A stretch of 64,000 nt of DNA from Haliscomenobacter sp041740695 (GTDB taxonomy: Bacteria > Bacteroidota > Bacteroidia > Chitinophagales > Saprospiraceae), in assembly GCF_041740695.1 (NCBI RefSeq), contig NZ_JBGSLK010000060.1, positions 1 to 64,000 on the forward strand. Reading direction: 5' to 3'. The position numbers and the translations under genes are program-made. Positions 53,129-62,045 of this stretch are shown in pieces. Under the pieces are notes generated by a model. It was not told the origin of the DNA and did no database searches. It worked only from the letters and a program-made list of their open reading frames with translations. The number at the start of each line of letters is the position of its first letter. Positions within the stretch are counted from its first letter, which is position 1.

Positions 53129-54371
53129 AAAATTCGAGTACTTCGTTGTCACCAAAAGTATCATAAGAGGAGGTAATCACCCGTTCGCCAGGTTTTAGGC
53201 CTTCCAATACTTCAAAATATTCAGGGTTTTTACGCCCCAGGGAGATGCGACGGCGCACCGCGCGTTTGTCTCCATTTTCCAATACGTACACCCAGTTGCC
53301 ACCCGTAGTGGAGAAAAAGCCTCCAGTGGGCAGCAAAACTGCTTGAGTGGGTTGTCCCAATTGCAAACGAACGGTGACAGATTGGCCCCGTTTGATGCCC
53401 TCGGGGGCGCCTAGCGAGAATTTCATGTCCACTTCAAAACGGCCACTGCGTACCTCCGGATAAATCTTGATGATTTCGAGTTTGTACGATTTGCCATTGA
53501 AGTCAAAACTACCCGGCAAGCCGCTGAATACCCGGTTGATGTAGTATTCGTCGATGGCCGCCCGAATTTTGAAACCACTTAAGTCGTCAATCTGGCCAAT
53601 GTTTTGGCCCTGGCTGATGTTTGACCCTACTTCCACATCCATTGATGACAAGAGGCCAGGTACTGGTGCTTTTACTTCCAGGTTTTCCAGGGTTTGCCGC
53701 CAGAGTTCTACGTTTCTTTGGGTGCGCTCCAGGGTGCCTTCCAGTTGTTTGATCTGGATGACGGCGTTTTCTTCCTGGTACTTTTGCGACTCGATTGCGA
53801 TTTCGCGTTGTTTAACCAGGCGTTCATAGTCGCGTTTGCCGCGTAGGTACTCTTGTTCAGAGACGACTTTATCTGCAAATAGTTGCTTGTTGCGATCGTA
53901 TAAATCCTTGGCTTGTTCAATTTGAAAGTCTAGTTCATTCAGGCTGCTGCGTAGGGAAAAGCGCTCTACTTTGAGGCGTTGGCGGGTATTTTGCAGGTCG
54001 TTGACGAGCCGGCTGGCCTCGGTTTCAGACTGCAAAAAGTTGAGTTTGAGTTGTTGGTTTTCCAACTTCAACAAAGTTTGGCCCTTGGTAACCGCATTAC
54101 CTCCTTCTACCATTTTTTGGGTAACATAGCCACCCACGACGGCATCCAGGCGAATGGTTTTGAGGGGTTGCACATTGCCCGTAATGGGAATGGTTTCATC
54201 GAAGGTACCATTCATGACCTCCGAGATGGTGAGTTTGTCTTGTTCGACGTTGAGCGTAGTTTTGTGCTCTTTCAGCAATTGCCAGCCGAAAAATCCTACA
54301 AATGCGGCACCGAGTACAAAAAGTACAATTCGTTGGGTTGTCCAAAATTTCTTTTCAATCTTCCTATCCAT
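53127..54371 (-). CDS. MacA/HlyD-type periplasmic adaptor protein
   Basis: A 414-aa protein from the ATG at 54371 (MDRKIEKKFWTTQRIVLFVL). One membrane segment (IVLFVLGAAFVGFFGW), then a lipoyl half (VGGYVTQKMVEGGNAVTKGQTLLKLEN), a coiled-coil hairpin of about 110 residues, the second lipoyl half (LEVKAPVPGLLSSMDVEVGSNISQGQ) and beta-barrel/membrane-proximal domains. It links the ABC exporter to the outer-membrane channel. First gene of the operon; a sigma-54-type promoter lies 70 bp upstream. Confidence 0.92.
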   Translation of the reverse strand: MDRKIEKKFWTTQRIVLFVLGAAFVGFFGWQLLKEHKTTLNVEQDKLTISEVMNGTFDETIPITGNVQPLKTIRLDAVVGGYVTQKMVEGGNAVTKGQTLLKLENQQLKLNFLQSETEASRLVNDLQNTRQRLKVERFSLRSSLNELDFQIEQAKDLYDRNKQLFADKVVSEQEYLRGKRDYERLVKQREIAIESQKYQEENAVIQIKQLEGTLERTQRNVELWRQTLENLEVKAPVPGLLSSMDVEVGSNISQGQNIGQIDDLSGFKIRAAIDEYYINRVFSGLPGSFDFNGKSYKLEIIKIYPEVRSGRFEVDMKFSLGAPEGIKRGQSVTVRLQLGQPTQAVLLPTGGFFSTTGGNWVYVLENGDKRAVRRRISLGRKNPEYFEVLEGLKPGERVITSSYDTFGDNEVLEF

Positions 54372-54441
54372 GGTAATGTTTGGCTTGTTGTTCTCTTGGA
54401 ATGGCGGGTTTGTCACCATTCTTTATCCTGTTCATGCAGAT

Positions 54442-54456
54442 TCAAGCCCTGTGCCA
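54442..54456 (-). promoter_or_regulatory. Sigma-54 (-24/-12) promoter
   Basis: Read on the minus strand: TGGCACAGGGCTTGA. This matches TGGCAC-N5-TTGC except for the last base (GA for GC at -12), with the GG and GA ten bases apart. It would start the RNA about 60 nt before the adaptor ATG. Confidence 0.65.
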
Positions 54457-54510
54457 AAGTTGTAAGAAATTGAAAATCAATATATTGAAATAGGTAAAAA
54501 CTGGATTTCT

Positions 54511-54548
54511 TGTTCAGAAGCGGACAGAAAGTGTTCGGAAACGGACAC
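54511..54548 (-). promoter_or_regulatory. Paired enhancer-like dyads
   Basis: TGTTCAGAAGCGGACA (54511-54526) and TGTTCGGAAACGGACA (54532-54547) are two copies of the dyad TGTYC-N6-GGACA, 21 bp apart, so on one face of the helix. They lie 55-90 bp upstream of the -24 element, the usual place for sigma-54 activator binding. The activator gene is not in the window. Confidence 0.65.
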
Positions 54549-54676
54549 CTGAAATACCAGATTGAGTAGAGCCGTCCACTAGTTTTTTCACAAAAAATTG
54601 CATCCTGCTAAAACCTGCTGTATTTTCGTGACCAACTCAATATACTGATTATTTCCATCAATCTTCAAGCACGCCC

Positions 54677-55414
54677 ATGCAAACCATTGAAATTAAAACC
54701 ACCCAGAATGTCACCATCGAATACGAATTGGCTTCACTTTGGGAACGAGGCCTTTCCACTTTTATTGATTTAATCATCATCGTTGTAGGCAGTGTCCTGG
54801 TGCCAACGATGTTGAGTTTATTGGGTTTGTCGGCATTGATTCCGTTTCAGCTAATTTTTACACTGTGTTTTCTCAGTTTTTTCTTTGGTTATTTCTTTTT
54901 ACTGGAAAGTATGATGGGTGGACAAACCTTGGGCAAAAAAATGACAAATATCCGGGTAGTTCGGCTGGATGGTGAAATTCCTACGGTAAACGACTACCTC
55001 CTACGAGCCGTTTTCCAATATGTAGATACCATTCTTTCCGGGGGGATTTTGGCAGCCATGCTCATTAGTTCTACCACCCGCCAACAACGCCTGGGCGACA
55101 TGACCGCAGGTACCACCGTTATCCGCAAACGCAACAACATCCGGATGCATCTTCGCAACATCCTCAATATTGATACCCTCGAAAGTTACGAGCCCGTTTA
55201 TTACCAAGTAAAAGCCCTTAATGAGCAGGACATGCTCAGCATCAAACAGGTCATCAGTCGGGTGCGCAAATACCCGAATGACGCGCATTGGGCAGTGGTG
55301 GAATCCCTTGCTGCTCAACTCAAAGAACTTTTGGACATCCATGAAACGCGCAAAAGTGATGACCTGGAATTCCTGCGCACCCTCTTGCGCGACTACATCG
55401 TGCTTACCCGATAA
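54677..55414 (+). CDS. RDD-family membrane protein
   Basis: A 245-aa protein. Residues 5-150 are an RDD domain: YELASLWERGLSTFIDLIII, a second membrane segment (LIFTLCFLSFFFGYFFLLES), GGQTLGKKMTNIRVVRLDG and QQRLGDMTAGTTVIRK. Residues 155-245 are a soluble helical tail. The role is unknown, perhaps transport of small polar solutes. It is divergent from the ABC operon; an inverted repeat follows. Confidence 0.88.
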   Translation: MQTIEIKTTQNVTIEYELASLWERGLSTFIDLIIIVVGSVLVPTMLSLLGLSALIPFQLIFTLCFLSFFFGYFFLLESMMGGQTLGKKMTNIRVVRLDGEIPTVNDYLLRAVFQYVDTILSGGILAAMLISSTTRQQRLGDMTAGTTVIRKRNNIRMHLRNILNIDTLESYEPVYYQVKALNEQDMLSIKQVISRVRKYPNDAHWAVVESLAAQLKELLDIHETRKSDDLEFLRTLLRDYIVLTR

Positions 55415-55503
55415 TACTTACTTTGTAACTTTATTTCATTTCCGTTCCTTATTAACTCCCATTATACCTCAATTTTTTTTGATTTGGCTTAGCCGAATCA
55501 AGT

Positions 55504-55663
55504 AAGTGCCTGCTCATAATTAATGGCACTTTTTGAAGGAGCTAATTTTAAGCCAGATGAGGCAAAAAACGTAGCCATAGCAGAGCTACGGCGAGGCTTT
55601 TTAACGAAATATGGCTTAAAATTAGCCCTTCAAAAAGTGTTGATTAATTATGAGTAGGCACTT
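55504..55663. repeat. Long inverted repeat, 52-nt arms
   Basis: Arms 55504-55555 and 55612-55663 pair with few mismatches (AAGTGCCTGCTCATAATTAA outer part, CTAATTTTAAGCCA inner part). The loop has CGTAGC...GCTACG. It lies between two plus-strand genes (RDD, M14). Confidence 0.87.
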
Positions 55664-55774
55664 AACTGTGTTTTAAAATTAGCATTGACTGGTACTACCA
55701 GTGAGGGCAGGATGTGTTTTTTTGAATCTCAAATTTTTTCCGTTATTTGCGATCCGAACCATTTGACCTTAACC

Positions 55775-57232
55775 ATGCACAAGCTCTTACTCATCCTGGT
55801 GTTTTGTGGCCTGTTCGCTTGCCAGAGCAAAACCCAGCAGGCTACTGAACCCGCCATTTCGCCCAATGCCGAGCGCTTCTACGACCAACACCCAGCTTAC
55901 CGGGTTAGTGGCCTCGAAACCCGTCGCTTCAAGCTGGAAGACATCGAACCGATGATCAAAGCGCTGCCAGAACCCTTTAAGGTGAAACTGGCGGGAAAAT
56001 CCTTCCAGGATCGCAACATCTACCAGGTTAGCATCGGTACCGGGCCAGTCAAAGTGCTCATGTGGTCGCAGATGCACGGCGATGAATCCACGGCGACGAT
56101 GGCGCTGATGGACTTGTTTCAGTTCCTGCAAAAAAAGGATGAGTTCGACTCCTTGCGGCAGGTTTTGCTCTCTAAACTGACCCTACATTTTATCCCCATG
56201 TTGAATCCGGATGGTGCCAACCGCTTCACCCGCCGCAACATGCAGGGCATCGACATCAACCGGGACGCCATGCGCCTACAAACACCCGAAGGTCGCATCC
56301 TCAAACGGGTTCGGGACGAGACCAAGGCCGACTGGGGCTTCAACCTCCACGACCAAAACATCTACCTCGGTGCTGGAGTTGGGCCATATCCGGCTTCCAT
56401 CTCGGTGTTAGCCCCGGCATATAATTATGAGAAACAAATCAACGAAACCCGGGGCGATGCCATGCGCCTGATCGGGATAATGAACCAATTGTTGCAACGC
56501 CACATCTCCAAACAGGTAGGTCGATATGACGACGCCTTTGAACCCCGCGCCTTTGGCGACAACATCCAAAAATGGGGCACTCGTACCATCCTGATCGAAA
56601 GTGGAGGTTTGCAAGGCGACCCTGAAAACCAGATGCTCCGGCGCCTCAATTTTTCCATCTTCTTGACTGCCCTGGAGGCCATTGCCGCCGAGCGCCACAA
56701 GGAATGGGATTACATTGCCTACGAAGGTTTGCCCGAAAATCAGCCGAGTGGCATGCAGGACTTGATCGTGCGCAAAATACAAGTCACCCGTACCGACAAA
56801 ACCTACAAGGTAGACCTGGCTTTCCGTCGCGAAGAAGTGAATTATGACAACAGCCGCAAGTTTTTTTACCGCTCGAACATCTCCGAAATGGGTGATTTGC
56901 AAAATACTTACGGTTACGAAGAAATTGAGTTGGAGGGTTATCAGGCGGTTCCTGGCAATATCCGGCCCGGAGTAATAACCTGGCAAGAAGCTCAAAAATT
57001 GGATCACATGGCGCTGCTCCGCGAGGGCATTACAGATGTGCAAGTGAGTAGTTGGCCAGAGCGTTTGGAAATGAGTAAGCTGCCCGTTTTGCTGGTTCGT
57101 CCAAAGCGTAATCCGGCTAGTCCCGGAAATTCGGGCATGATCAATCTAGGTTCAGGTGGTTCAATTTTATTGCAAAAAGATGGAAAGACGGAGTATGCGG
57201 TGGTGAATGGTTTTTTGCATAAAGTGTTGTGA
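55775..57232 (+). CDS. M14-family zinc carboxypeptidase, lipoprotein
   Basis: A 485-aa protein from the ATG at 55775, which gives a lipoprotein signal (LLLILVFCGLFAC). The M14 active site is present: HGDE (two zinc ligands), NPDGANRFTRRN with substrate-binding Arg/Asn, DINRD, LHDQN (third zinc ligand) and a late Glu in ILIESGG. C-terminal about 130 residues are an extra domain. It should hydrolyse peptides or peptidoglycan stems in the periplasm or at the cell surface. Convergent with kptA over an inverted repeat. Confidence 0.88.
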   Translation: MHKLLLILVFCGLFACQSKTQQATEPAISPNAERFYDQHPAYRVSGLETRRFKLEDIEPMIKALPEPFKVKLAGKSFQDRNIYQVSIGTGPVKVLMWSQMHGDESTATMALMDLFQFLQKKDEFDSLRQVLLSKLTLHFIPMLNPDGANRFTRRNMQGIDINRDAMRLQTPEGRILKRVRDETKADWGFNLHDQNIYLGAGVGPYPASISVLAPAYNYEKQINETRGDAMRLIGIMNQLLQRHISKQVGRYDDAFEPRAFGDNIQKWGTRTILIESGGLQGDPENQMLRRLNFSIFLTALEAIAAERHKEWDYIAYEGLPENQPSGMQDLIVRKIQVTRTDKTYKVDLAFRREEVNYDNSRKFFYRSNISEMGDLQNTYGYEEIELEGYQAVPGNIRPGVITWQEAQKLDHMALLREGITDVQVSSWPERLEMSKLPVLLVRPKRNPASPGNSGMINLGSGGSILLQKDGKTEYAVVNGFLHKVL

Positions 57233-57249
57233 ATGAGCTACAATTTTTT

Positions 57250-57333
57250 TTAACCACCTAAGAAACTATAGACACCTAAGAAACACTTTAGCTAAGGTGC
57301 TTCTTAGGTGCCTATAGTTTCTTAGGTGGTTAA
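57250..57333. repeat. Convergent-junction inverted repeat, CTTAGGT family, copy 3
   Basis: Arms 57250-57282 and 57301-57333 (33 nt) pair almost perfectly and share AGTTTCTTAGGTGGTTAA with copies 1 and 2. The right arm covers the last codons and the stop of kptA. Confidence 0.85.
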
Positions 57334-57879
57334 ATCCAACACCTCAAAGTACCCCAAGGGCACCTCATCCACCAACCAAACCCCATTATCCGAGCGGTAA
57401 AAAGTATGGCCAATGGCATGCATTTCGCCGGCAAGCACTTTGAGTATAACCACTCGACCATGTCGTTCACCAACCTTTTCCGCGGTTTCAACATCCAGAG
57501 ACAGGTGTACCTGGTGGCGTTTCCCTTTGATGATGCCCACGTTGAGGATAGAAGGCAAAAAGCGGTCAGCAGTGCCGTGGTACAAAATGGCTGGAGGTAT
57601 TTCTGGGCTATAACCCAATTCAACTTCAACGGAATGGCCTTGACTCGCCCGAATCCTCAAACCATCGGGGCTGAATGCAAAGCGTTGTTTGTCATTTTCT
57701 TGGACTACTTCGAGTAGTAGGTCGATGGAAAGATCTTGGCCTTTTTTGGCAAAGGCATCCAACAATTCGGCAATGCTGCACCAGCCATGTTCATCGAGGT
57801 GCAGGCCATAGAGTTCGGGTTGGTGCCGCAGCAGCAGCGACAGTTTTTTGCTAAGCCGCGTTTGTACTTGGGTGTTCAT
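57322..57879 (-). CDS. kptA: RNA 2'-phosphotransferase (Tpt1/KptA)
   Basis: A 185-aa enzyme (an ATG at 57894 would add five residues). It moves the 2'-phosphate from RNA to NAD. The catalytic Arg-His-Arg-Arg set is visible: LLLRHQPE, DKQRFAFS, IRASQGH, with LYHGT and the C-terminal NGVWLVDEVP of the NAD-binding half. In bacteria its substrate is unclear; it may repair 2'-phosphate RNA ends. It stands alone between the M14 and Nudix genes, and its stop codon is in an inverted repeat. Confidence 0.93.
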   Translation of the reverse strand: MNTQVQTRLSKKLSLLLRHQPELYGLHLDEHGWCSIAELLDAFAKKGQDLSIDLLLEVVQENDKQRFAFSPDGLRIRASQGHSVEVELGYSPEIPPAILYHGTADRFLPSILNVGIIKGKRHQVHLSLDVETAEKVGERHGRVVILKVLAGEMHAIGHTFYRSDNGVWLVDEVPLGYFEVLDLTT

Positions 57880-57963
57880 TTTAGTATGATTCACTAGCTA
57901 GGTAATACCTGAAAAACGATCAAAAATAGGATAAAGTTCCTTAGCCTGCTTTAGAATTCTGGT

Positions 57964-58539
57964 TCATTGTGCTTGAGTTAGCCCAAAAACTTTCTGCGCA
58001 AAGCGCTGAATCGACGCGTCTTCCCAGGCCAATAGCTCTTCGATCGGAATCCAGCGAAAGGTTTTTTCATCGAATTTGGCGGGCAAAATCAGCTTGAACA
58101 CGTAGCGCAAATCGTGGTGCGGATGCGCCGGAAATTCCCCCCGCGCCGGGATCAGGTGCACATCTAGATCAATCGGCTCGCCTTCTCCAAAAACACTAAA
58201 GGCCGTTACACTCAAACCAGTTTCCTCCATAAGTTCCCGAATGGCCGCTTGTAGGGTGTTGAAGTCTTGATCCGGCTCCACATGGCCACCAAATTGCAAC
58301 CAGCGATCCAGTTTTTGATGGTAATGAAAAAGGATGTTCTGCTGGCTTTGATCCAGTAGGATGGAAGAAACCGTAATGTGGCCAGCGGTCAGTTGGGGGT
58401 AAAACGGGTTTTCCTGGCTTTGGATGAAGGCTACGACCTCCTGGACATAGGCCCGCTCGACCTCATCCGCAGGGTGATATGCCTTCAAAAATTCCAGGGT
58501 AAATTGTTTTTGCTGCTCTACCCGCATCATACGTTCCAA
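57964..58539 (-). CDS. Nudix hydrolase
   Basis: A 191-aa protein. The Nudix box GGHVEPDQDFNTLQAAIREL followed by MEETGL has the RE-x-x-x-EE-x-G core with a spacing two residues longer than the classical box, seen in many proteins of this subgroup. The 55 N-terminal residues are helical. Substrate unknown; a nucleoside diphosphate derivative is likely. Upstream gene kptA uses NAD, but a shared function is speculative. Confidence 0.88.
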   Translation of the reverse strand: MERMMRVEQQKQFTLEFLKAYHPADEVERAYVQEVVAFIQSQENPFYPQLTAGHITVSSILLDQSQQNILFHYHQKLDRWLQFGGHVEPDQDFNTLQAAIRELMEETGLSVTAFSVFGEGEPIDLDVHLIPARGEFPAHPHHDLRYVFKLILPAKFDEKTFRWIPIEELLAWEDASIQRFAQKVFGLTQAQ

Positions 58540-58657
58540 GTTTTTTACCTTTCAGTGCTTATTTAAGCTTTAAAGTGTAAAATAAGGATAAAAATTCAGC
58601 CTCCGTTTAAACCATGGCCACAAATCCAAGTCAAATCTTTCAAACCAACAAAATCTG

Positions 58658-59209
58658 ATGCCGCAGGCTAAAACCAGTGACGACGAAATCCTGGGACTCA
58701 TGCGAAACCCTAAAACCCTGGAGCGTGGGTTTCGGCTACTGATGGAGACCCATCAAGAGCGGCTATATTGGCAAGTACGGCGCCTGTTGAACGACCACGA
58801 GGATGCCAACGATGTCCTACAAAATGCCCTGGTGAAGGTATTTCGCAACATCGGACAGTTTGAAGGGAAATCGGGGCTGTATACCTGGTTGTACCGCATC
58901 GTGACCAATGAGGCCATCACTTTCCTCAACCAGCGCAAGCGCAGGAGTTCGACCTCAATCGATGACGCCAACATCAACCTGGCCAATCGTTTGCACGCCG
59001 ACTCGTTTTTTGACGGCGATGAGGCACAGATTCGGTTGAAACAAGCCCTGGAAACTCTGCCAGACCGCCAAAAAGAGGTATTCAATTTGCGGTATTACGA
59101 GGAAATGGGCTATGAAGAAATGTCGAAATTGCTCAACACTTCGGTGGGCGCACTCAAGGCATCTTTTCACCACGCCGTTAAAAAAGTAGAACTGTTTTTT
59201 GCAACATAG
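58658..59209 (+). CDS. ECF RNA polymerase sigma factor
   Basis: A 183-aa sigma-70 family protein: region 2 (DHEDANDVLQNALVKVFRNI, LYTWLYRIVTNEAITFLNQRKRR) and region 4 (LPDRQKEVFNLRYYEEMGYEEMSKLLNTSVGALKASFHHAVKKV). This is the classical ECF layout. First gene of a three-gene unit with a membrane protein and a small secreted protein, the usual cell-envelope stress arrangement. A small GGGGC.../GCCCC inverted repeat (59210-59243) follows. Confidence 0.93.
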   Translation: MPQAKTSDDEILGLMRNPKTLERGFRLLMETHQERLYWQVRRLLNDHEDANDVLQNALVKVFRNIGQFEGKSGLYTWLYRIVTNEAITFLNQRKRRSSTSIDDANINLANRLHADSFFDGDEAQIRLKQALETLPDRQKEVFNLRYYEEMGYEEMSKLLNTSVGALKASFHHAVKKVELFFAT

Positions 59210-59322
59210 GGGCGATTAAAAAACATCAGTTTTTTTGCCCCACTGTATTAGTTTATTCAAGCTCAGTAGATTTTATGGCCATGCAACCTTGTGTTCATAA
59301 AGTCTAATCAAAACAACAAAGA

Positions 59323-59850
59323 ATGAAACGCCCTGATGAAGATATCCGTAAAGAATTGGAGGAGCTGTCGCCGAATTTGCTCAAACTGAAAGAGCAAGGA
59401 GACGGTTTTCGCCTGCCAGGGGACTATTTTCAGCGCATGCAAAAAGAAGTGCTGGAAAAAGTCCAAGCGGGTTCACAACCTGTAGCTGCCAAAAACATTG
59501 GCTGGCTGGATCGGCTCTTAGCCCCCCTCCAGTTTTTGTTCCAGCCCCGTTGGGCGCTTAGTCTGGCGACCATTGCCCTGCTCGTCACCTTGGGTGCCGT
59601 TTGGTTCTATCAAAATCAGCCTGGTACGGAATCAGCTTTAAGTGCAGAATTGGCCAAACTGGATCCTGAATCCTTGGATGCCTACATTCAAGCGAACCTC
59701 CATGAATTTGATACCGAAACCCTGCTTGAATTCGCGTCCAATCAGGAAAATCAGCCCAGTTTTGAAGATTTAACGCCAGAGGAATTGGATCAATACCTGG
59801 ATGAGGCCATTCAGGAAATGGATGTTGAAACCCTCAAGGAATTACTCTAA
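59323..59850 (+). CDS. Membrane protein, probable anti-sigma factor
   Basis: A 175-aa protein: residues 1-75 cytoplasmic and charged, one membrane segment (ALSLATIALLVTLGAVWFY, about 85-103), and an acidic outer part with repeated (L)-D-x-E-x-L units (DPESLDAYIQ, DTETLLEF, TPEELDQYLDEAI, DVETLKELL). The position directly after an ECF sigma gene supports an anti-sigma role; there is no zinc motif. Confidence 0.75.
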   Translation: MKRPDEDIRKELEELSPNLLKLKEQGDGFRLPGDYFQRMQKEVLEKVQAGSQPVAAKNIGWLDRLLAPLQFLFQPRWALSLATIALLVTLGAVWFYQNQPGTESALSAELAKLDPESLDAYIQANLHEFDTETLLEFASNQENQPSFEDLTPEELDQYLDEAIQEMDVETLKELL

Positions 59851-59872
59851 CCCGGAAAAAGATCACAGCAAA

Positions 59873-60298
59873 ATGAAAAAATGGATCGTAGCGTCAGTTT
59901 TGTGTGGGGCTTTTATGCTGGCTTTGCCCCAACTGACCCAGGCTCAAGACCGCATTCGCGCCTTAAAAGTGGCGTTCATTACGGATAAACTGAAACTTAC
60001 TCCCGAAGAATCGGAGAAATTTTGGCCAGTGTACAACCAGTATGAAGCCGAACAAAAAAGAATCCGCCAAAAATACCGCCCCGATCAAGACCTCAATACC
60101 ATGAATGATCAGGACGTTGAACGTGCTGTACTGGATCGTTTTGAGATGGAAGAAGAAATCCTCAAACTCAAACGCGACTACTTTCAGCGCATGAAGGGTT
60201 TTATGGCCGTTCGGAAGATTGCCCTTTTACAACTCAGTGAACAAGAGTTTAATAAGGAATTGTTGCGGCGGGTTCAGGAGGCAAGAGGGAGAAAATAA
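59873..60298 (+). CDS. Small secreted helical protein, Spy/CpxP-like
   Basis: A 141-aa protein from ATG 59873 (a longer frame from 59801 overlaps the previous gene without support). Signal peptide WIVASVLCGAFMLALPQLTQA. The mature protein is two long helices with KLKLTPEESEKFWPVYNQYEAEQKRIR and the acidic linker, as in Spy/CpxP-type periplasmic chaperones of envelope stress. Third gene of the sigma unit, 22 bp after the anti-sigma-like gene. Confidence 0.75.
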   Translation: MKKWIVASVLCGAFMLALPQLTQAQDRIRALKVAFITDKLKLTPEESEKFWPVYNQYEAEQKRIRQKYRPDQDLNTMNDQDVERAVLDRFEMEEEILKLKRDYFQRMKGFMAVRKIALLQLSEQEFNKELLRRVQEARGRK

Positions 60299-60304
60299 AG
60301 TATT

Positions 60305-60371
60305 AGCCCACCCGGTCACTGAGCCCACCGGTCACTGAGCGTAGCCGAAGTGCCGGGTGGGCTCAGTGACC
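60305..60371. repeat. Hairpin with two alternative pairings
   Basis: AGCCCACCCGG (60305-60315) can pair with CCGGGTGGGCT (60353-60363), or GGTCACTGAGCCCACC (60314-60329) with GGTGGGCTCAGTGACC (60356-60371). Both use the same right-hand bases, so only one forms at a time. It follows the sigma operon and may be its terminator. From 60372 to 60662 no gene is seen. Confidence 0.7.
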
Positions 60372-60662
60372 CCTTGATGGTCTCCTTTATTTTCTATTCG
60401 CAAAAAAATAATACACAAATACTTTAATAAGTCTAGCCTTTGGCATTTTTTTTGTTCGTATATGTCAAAACATAAATAATTCAAAACAATAAACTATTAA
60501 AAGACAAAGACTTAGGCAAATAATACCGTTCCCTCAAAAACAGCTACCGTTCCATTAATGGGTTTCACTTACTCGGGCTAAAGTTCGGAGATGTCAATCT
60601 CTTTTCGTTACCTTTAGCAACAATCCGCTTAGACAAGCGCCTAAAGACTACAATTGTACATT

Positions 60663-62045
60663 ATGAGTAATCAGGCACTGATCGATTTAGTTACCGAGTA
60701 CGAAGCCATGTTGGAACAAGGAGAGGCACTTTTTCTTGAACAAGATGCATATCGACATTTGATTGATCACTACCTCAGCGAAGAGATTTTTGATCGGGCA
60801 ATGGAAGTCGCTGAACGCGCCATTGACAGTCATAGCTATACCGTAGAGTTTTTGCTGCGCAAAGCAGAAATCCTCATTCAAGCCAATCAGGAATACCTGG
60901 CATTAGAAGTGCTGACCCAAGCAGAAATTTTGGCCCCCAACGAATCTGAAATACTGTTGCTGCGGGCACAAGCACTCACTTACCTGGGCGACCATCAGGC
61001 TGCTCACGAGCAACTGGGGTATTTACCCGATGAGCTCGATCCCAACACCTTGGCTGAATCGCACTTTGTGCGGGCTTTGATTTACGAAAACCAGCAGGAA
61101 TACGAAGCCATGTACCTGGCACTGAAAGCGGCGCTAATCCACGACTCAGAAATGCGGCATGGCCTTGAAAAAATCATGAATGCCGTGCAACACATTCGCA
61201 ACTACGAGGAATGTGTGACCTTGCATGAGCAAATCATCGACGAGAATCCGTATTCCTGTGTAGCTTGGTACAACCTGGGGCTTTGCCACTCATACCTGGG
61301 CAACTACGAGGATGCACTCGAAGCGCTCGAATTCGCCTACCTGGCCGATGATACCTATGAACTAGCTTACCGTGAAAGGGCTGACCTGGCTTTTGAGCTA
61401 CAGCGCTACGCCTTGACCTTTGACATTTGTGAAGAAATCGAGGAAAACTTTGGTGCCGACGCTGATTTGCTGTTGCGAATGGGCCAGTGCCAATTGCAAA
61501 TGCGCCATCCTCAAATAGCCAAATCCTTGTTGAAAAAAGCCCTGGAGCTGGAACACCACCACGATGAGGTTTTTTATCACCTGGGCGAAATTGCGATAGC
61601 GGAGCAACAATGGGAACTTGCGGCACACTACTGCAAAAAAGCCATCGAAATCGACGACAATCGGGAAGAATACCACGCCAGCCTCGCTCAAGCCTACGCG
61701 CAACTCGATGAGCTGGAATTGGCTGAAACCCATTATTGCCTGGCTACCGACATTGCACCAGAAGCAGCCGAGTATTGGCTGCAATACGCTTTATTCTTGA
61801 TGCTGACCGGCCAGGAAGATGGCGCTTTGGAAATTCTGGATATGGCGGAAGAAAGTACGGTTAGTCCTGAATTGATCTACTGCCGCATTGCGTGTTTGTT
61901 CCGCATGGGAGATCGCCAGGAGGCACTACTCCAACTTAGTGAGGTATTGGAGGATGAATATGCCAGTCATGAGTTGTTGTTTGATATGATGCCGGAGCTG
62001 CGGAGGGATGCAGAGGTCATTTCATTGATAAGGGCTTGCTCTTAG
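60663..62045 (+). CDS. Tetratricopeptide repeat protein
   Basis: A 460-aa protein (ATG 60663; a TTG three codons earlier is possible). Twelve or so 34-residue TPR units cover the whole length, e.g. AWYNLGLCHSYLGNYEDALE, HLGEIAIAEQQWELAAHYCK, EYHASLAQAYAQLDELELAE. Acidic, no signal peptide or membrane segment. A protein-binding scaffold; partners unknown. Its stop is directly next to the convergent DUF4249 stop, with no space for a terminator. Confidence 0.9.
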   Translation: MSNQALIDLVTEYEAMLEQGEALFLEQDAYRHLIDHYLSEEIFDRAMEVAERAIDSHSYTVEFLLRKAEILIQANQEYLALEVLTQAEILAPNESEILLLRAQALTYLGDHQAAHEQLGYLPDELDPNTLAESHFVRALIYENQQEYEAMYLALKAALIHDSEMRHGLEKIMNAVQHIRNYEECVTLHEQIIDENPYSCVAWYNLGLCHSYLGNYEDALEALEFAYLADDTYELAYRERADLAFELQRYALTFDICEEIEENFGADADLLLRMGQCQLQMRHPQIAKSLLKKALELEHHHDEVFYHLGEIAIAEQQWELAAHYCKKAIEIDDNREEYHASLAQAYAQLDELELAETHYCLATDIAPEAAEYWLQYALFLMLTGQEDGALEILDMAEESTVSPELIYCRIACLFRMGDRQEALLQLSEVLEDEYASHELLFDMMPELRRDAEVISLIRACS

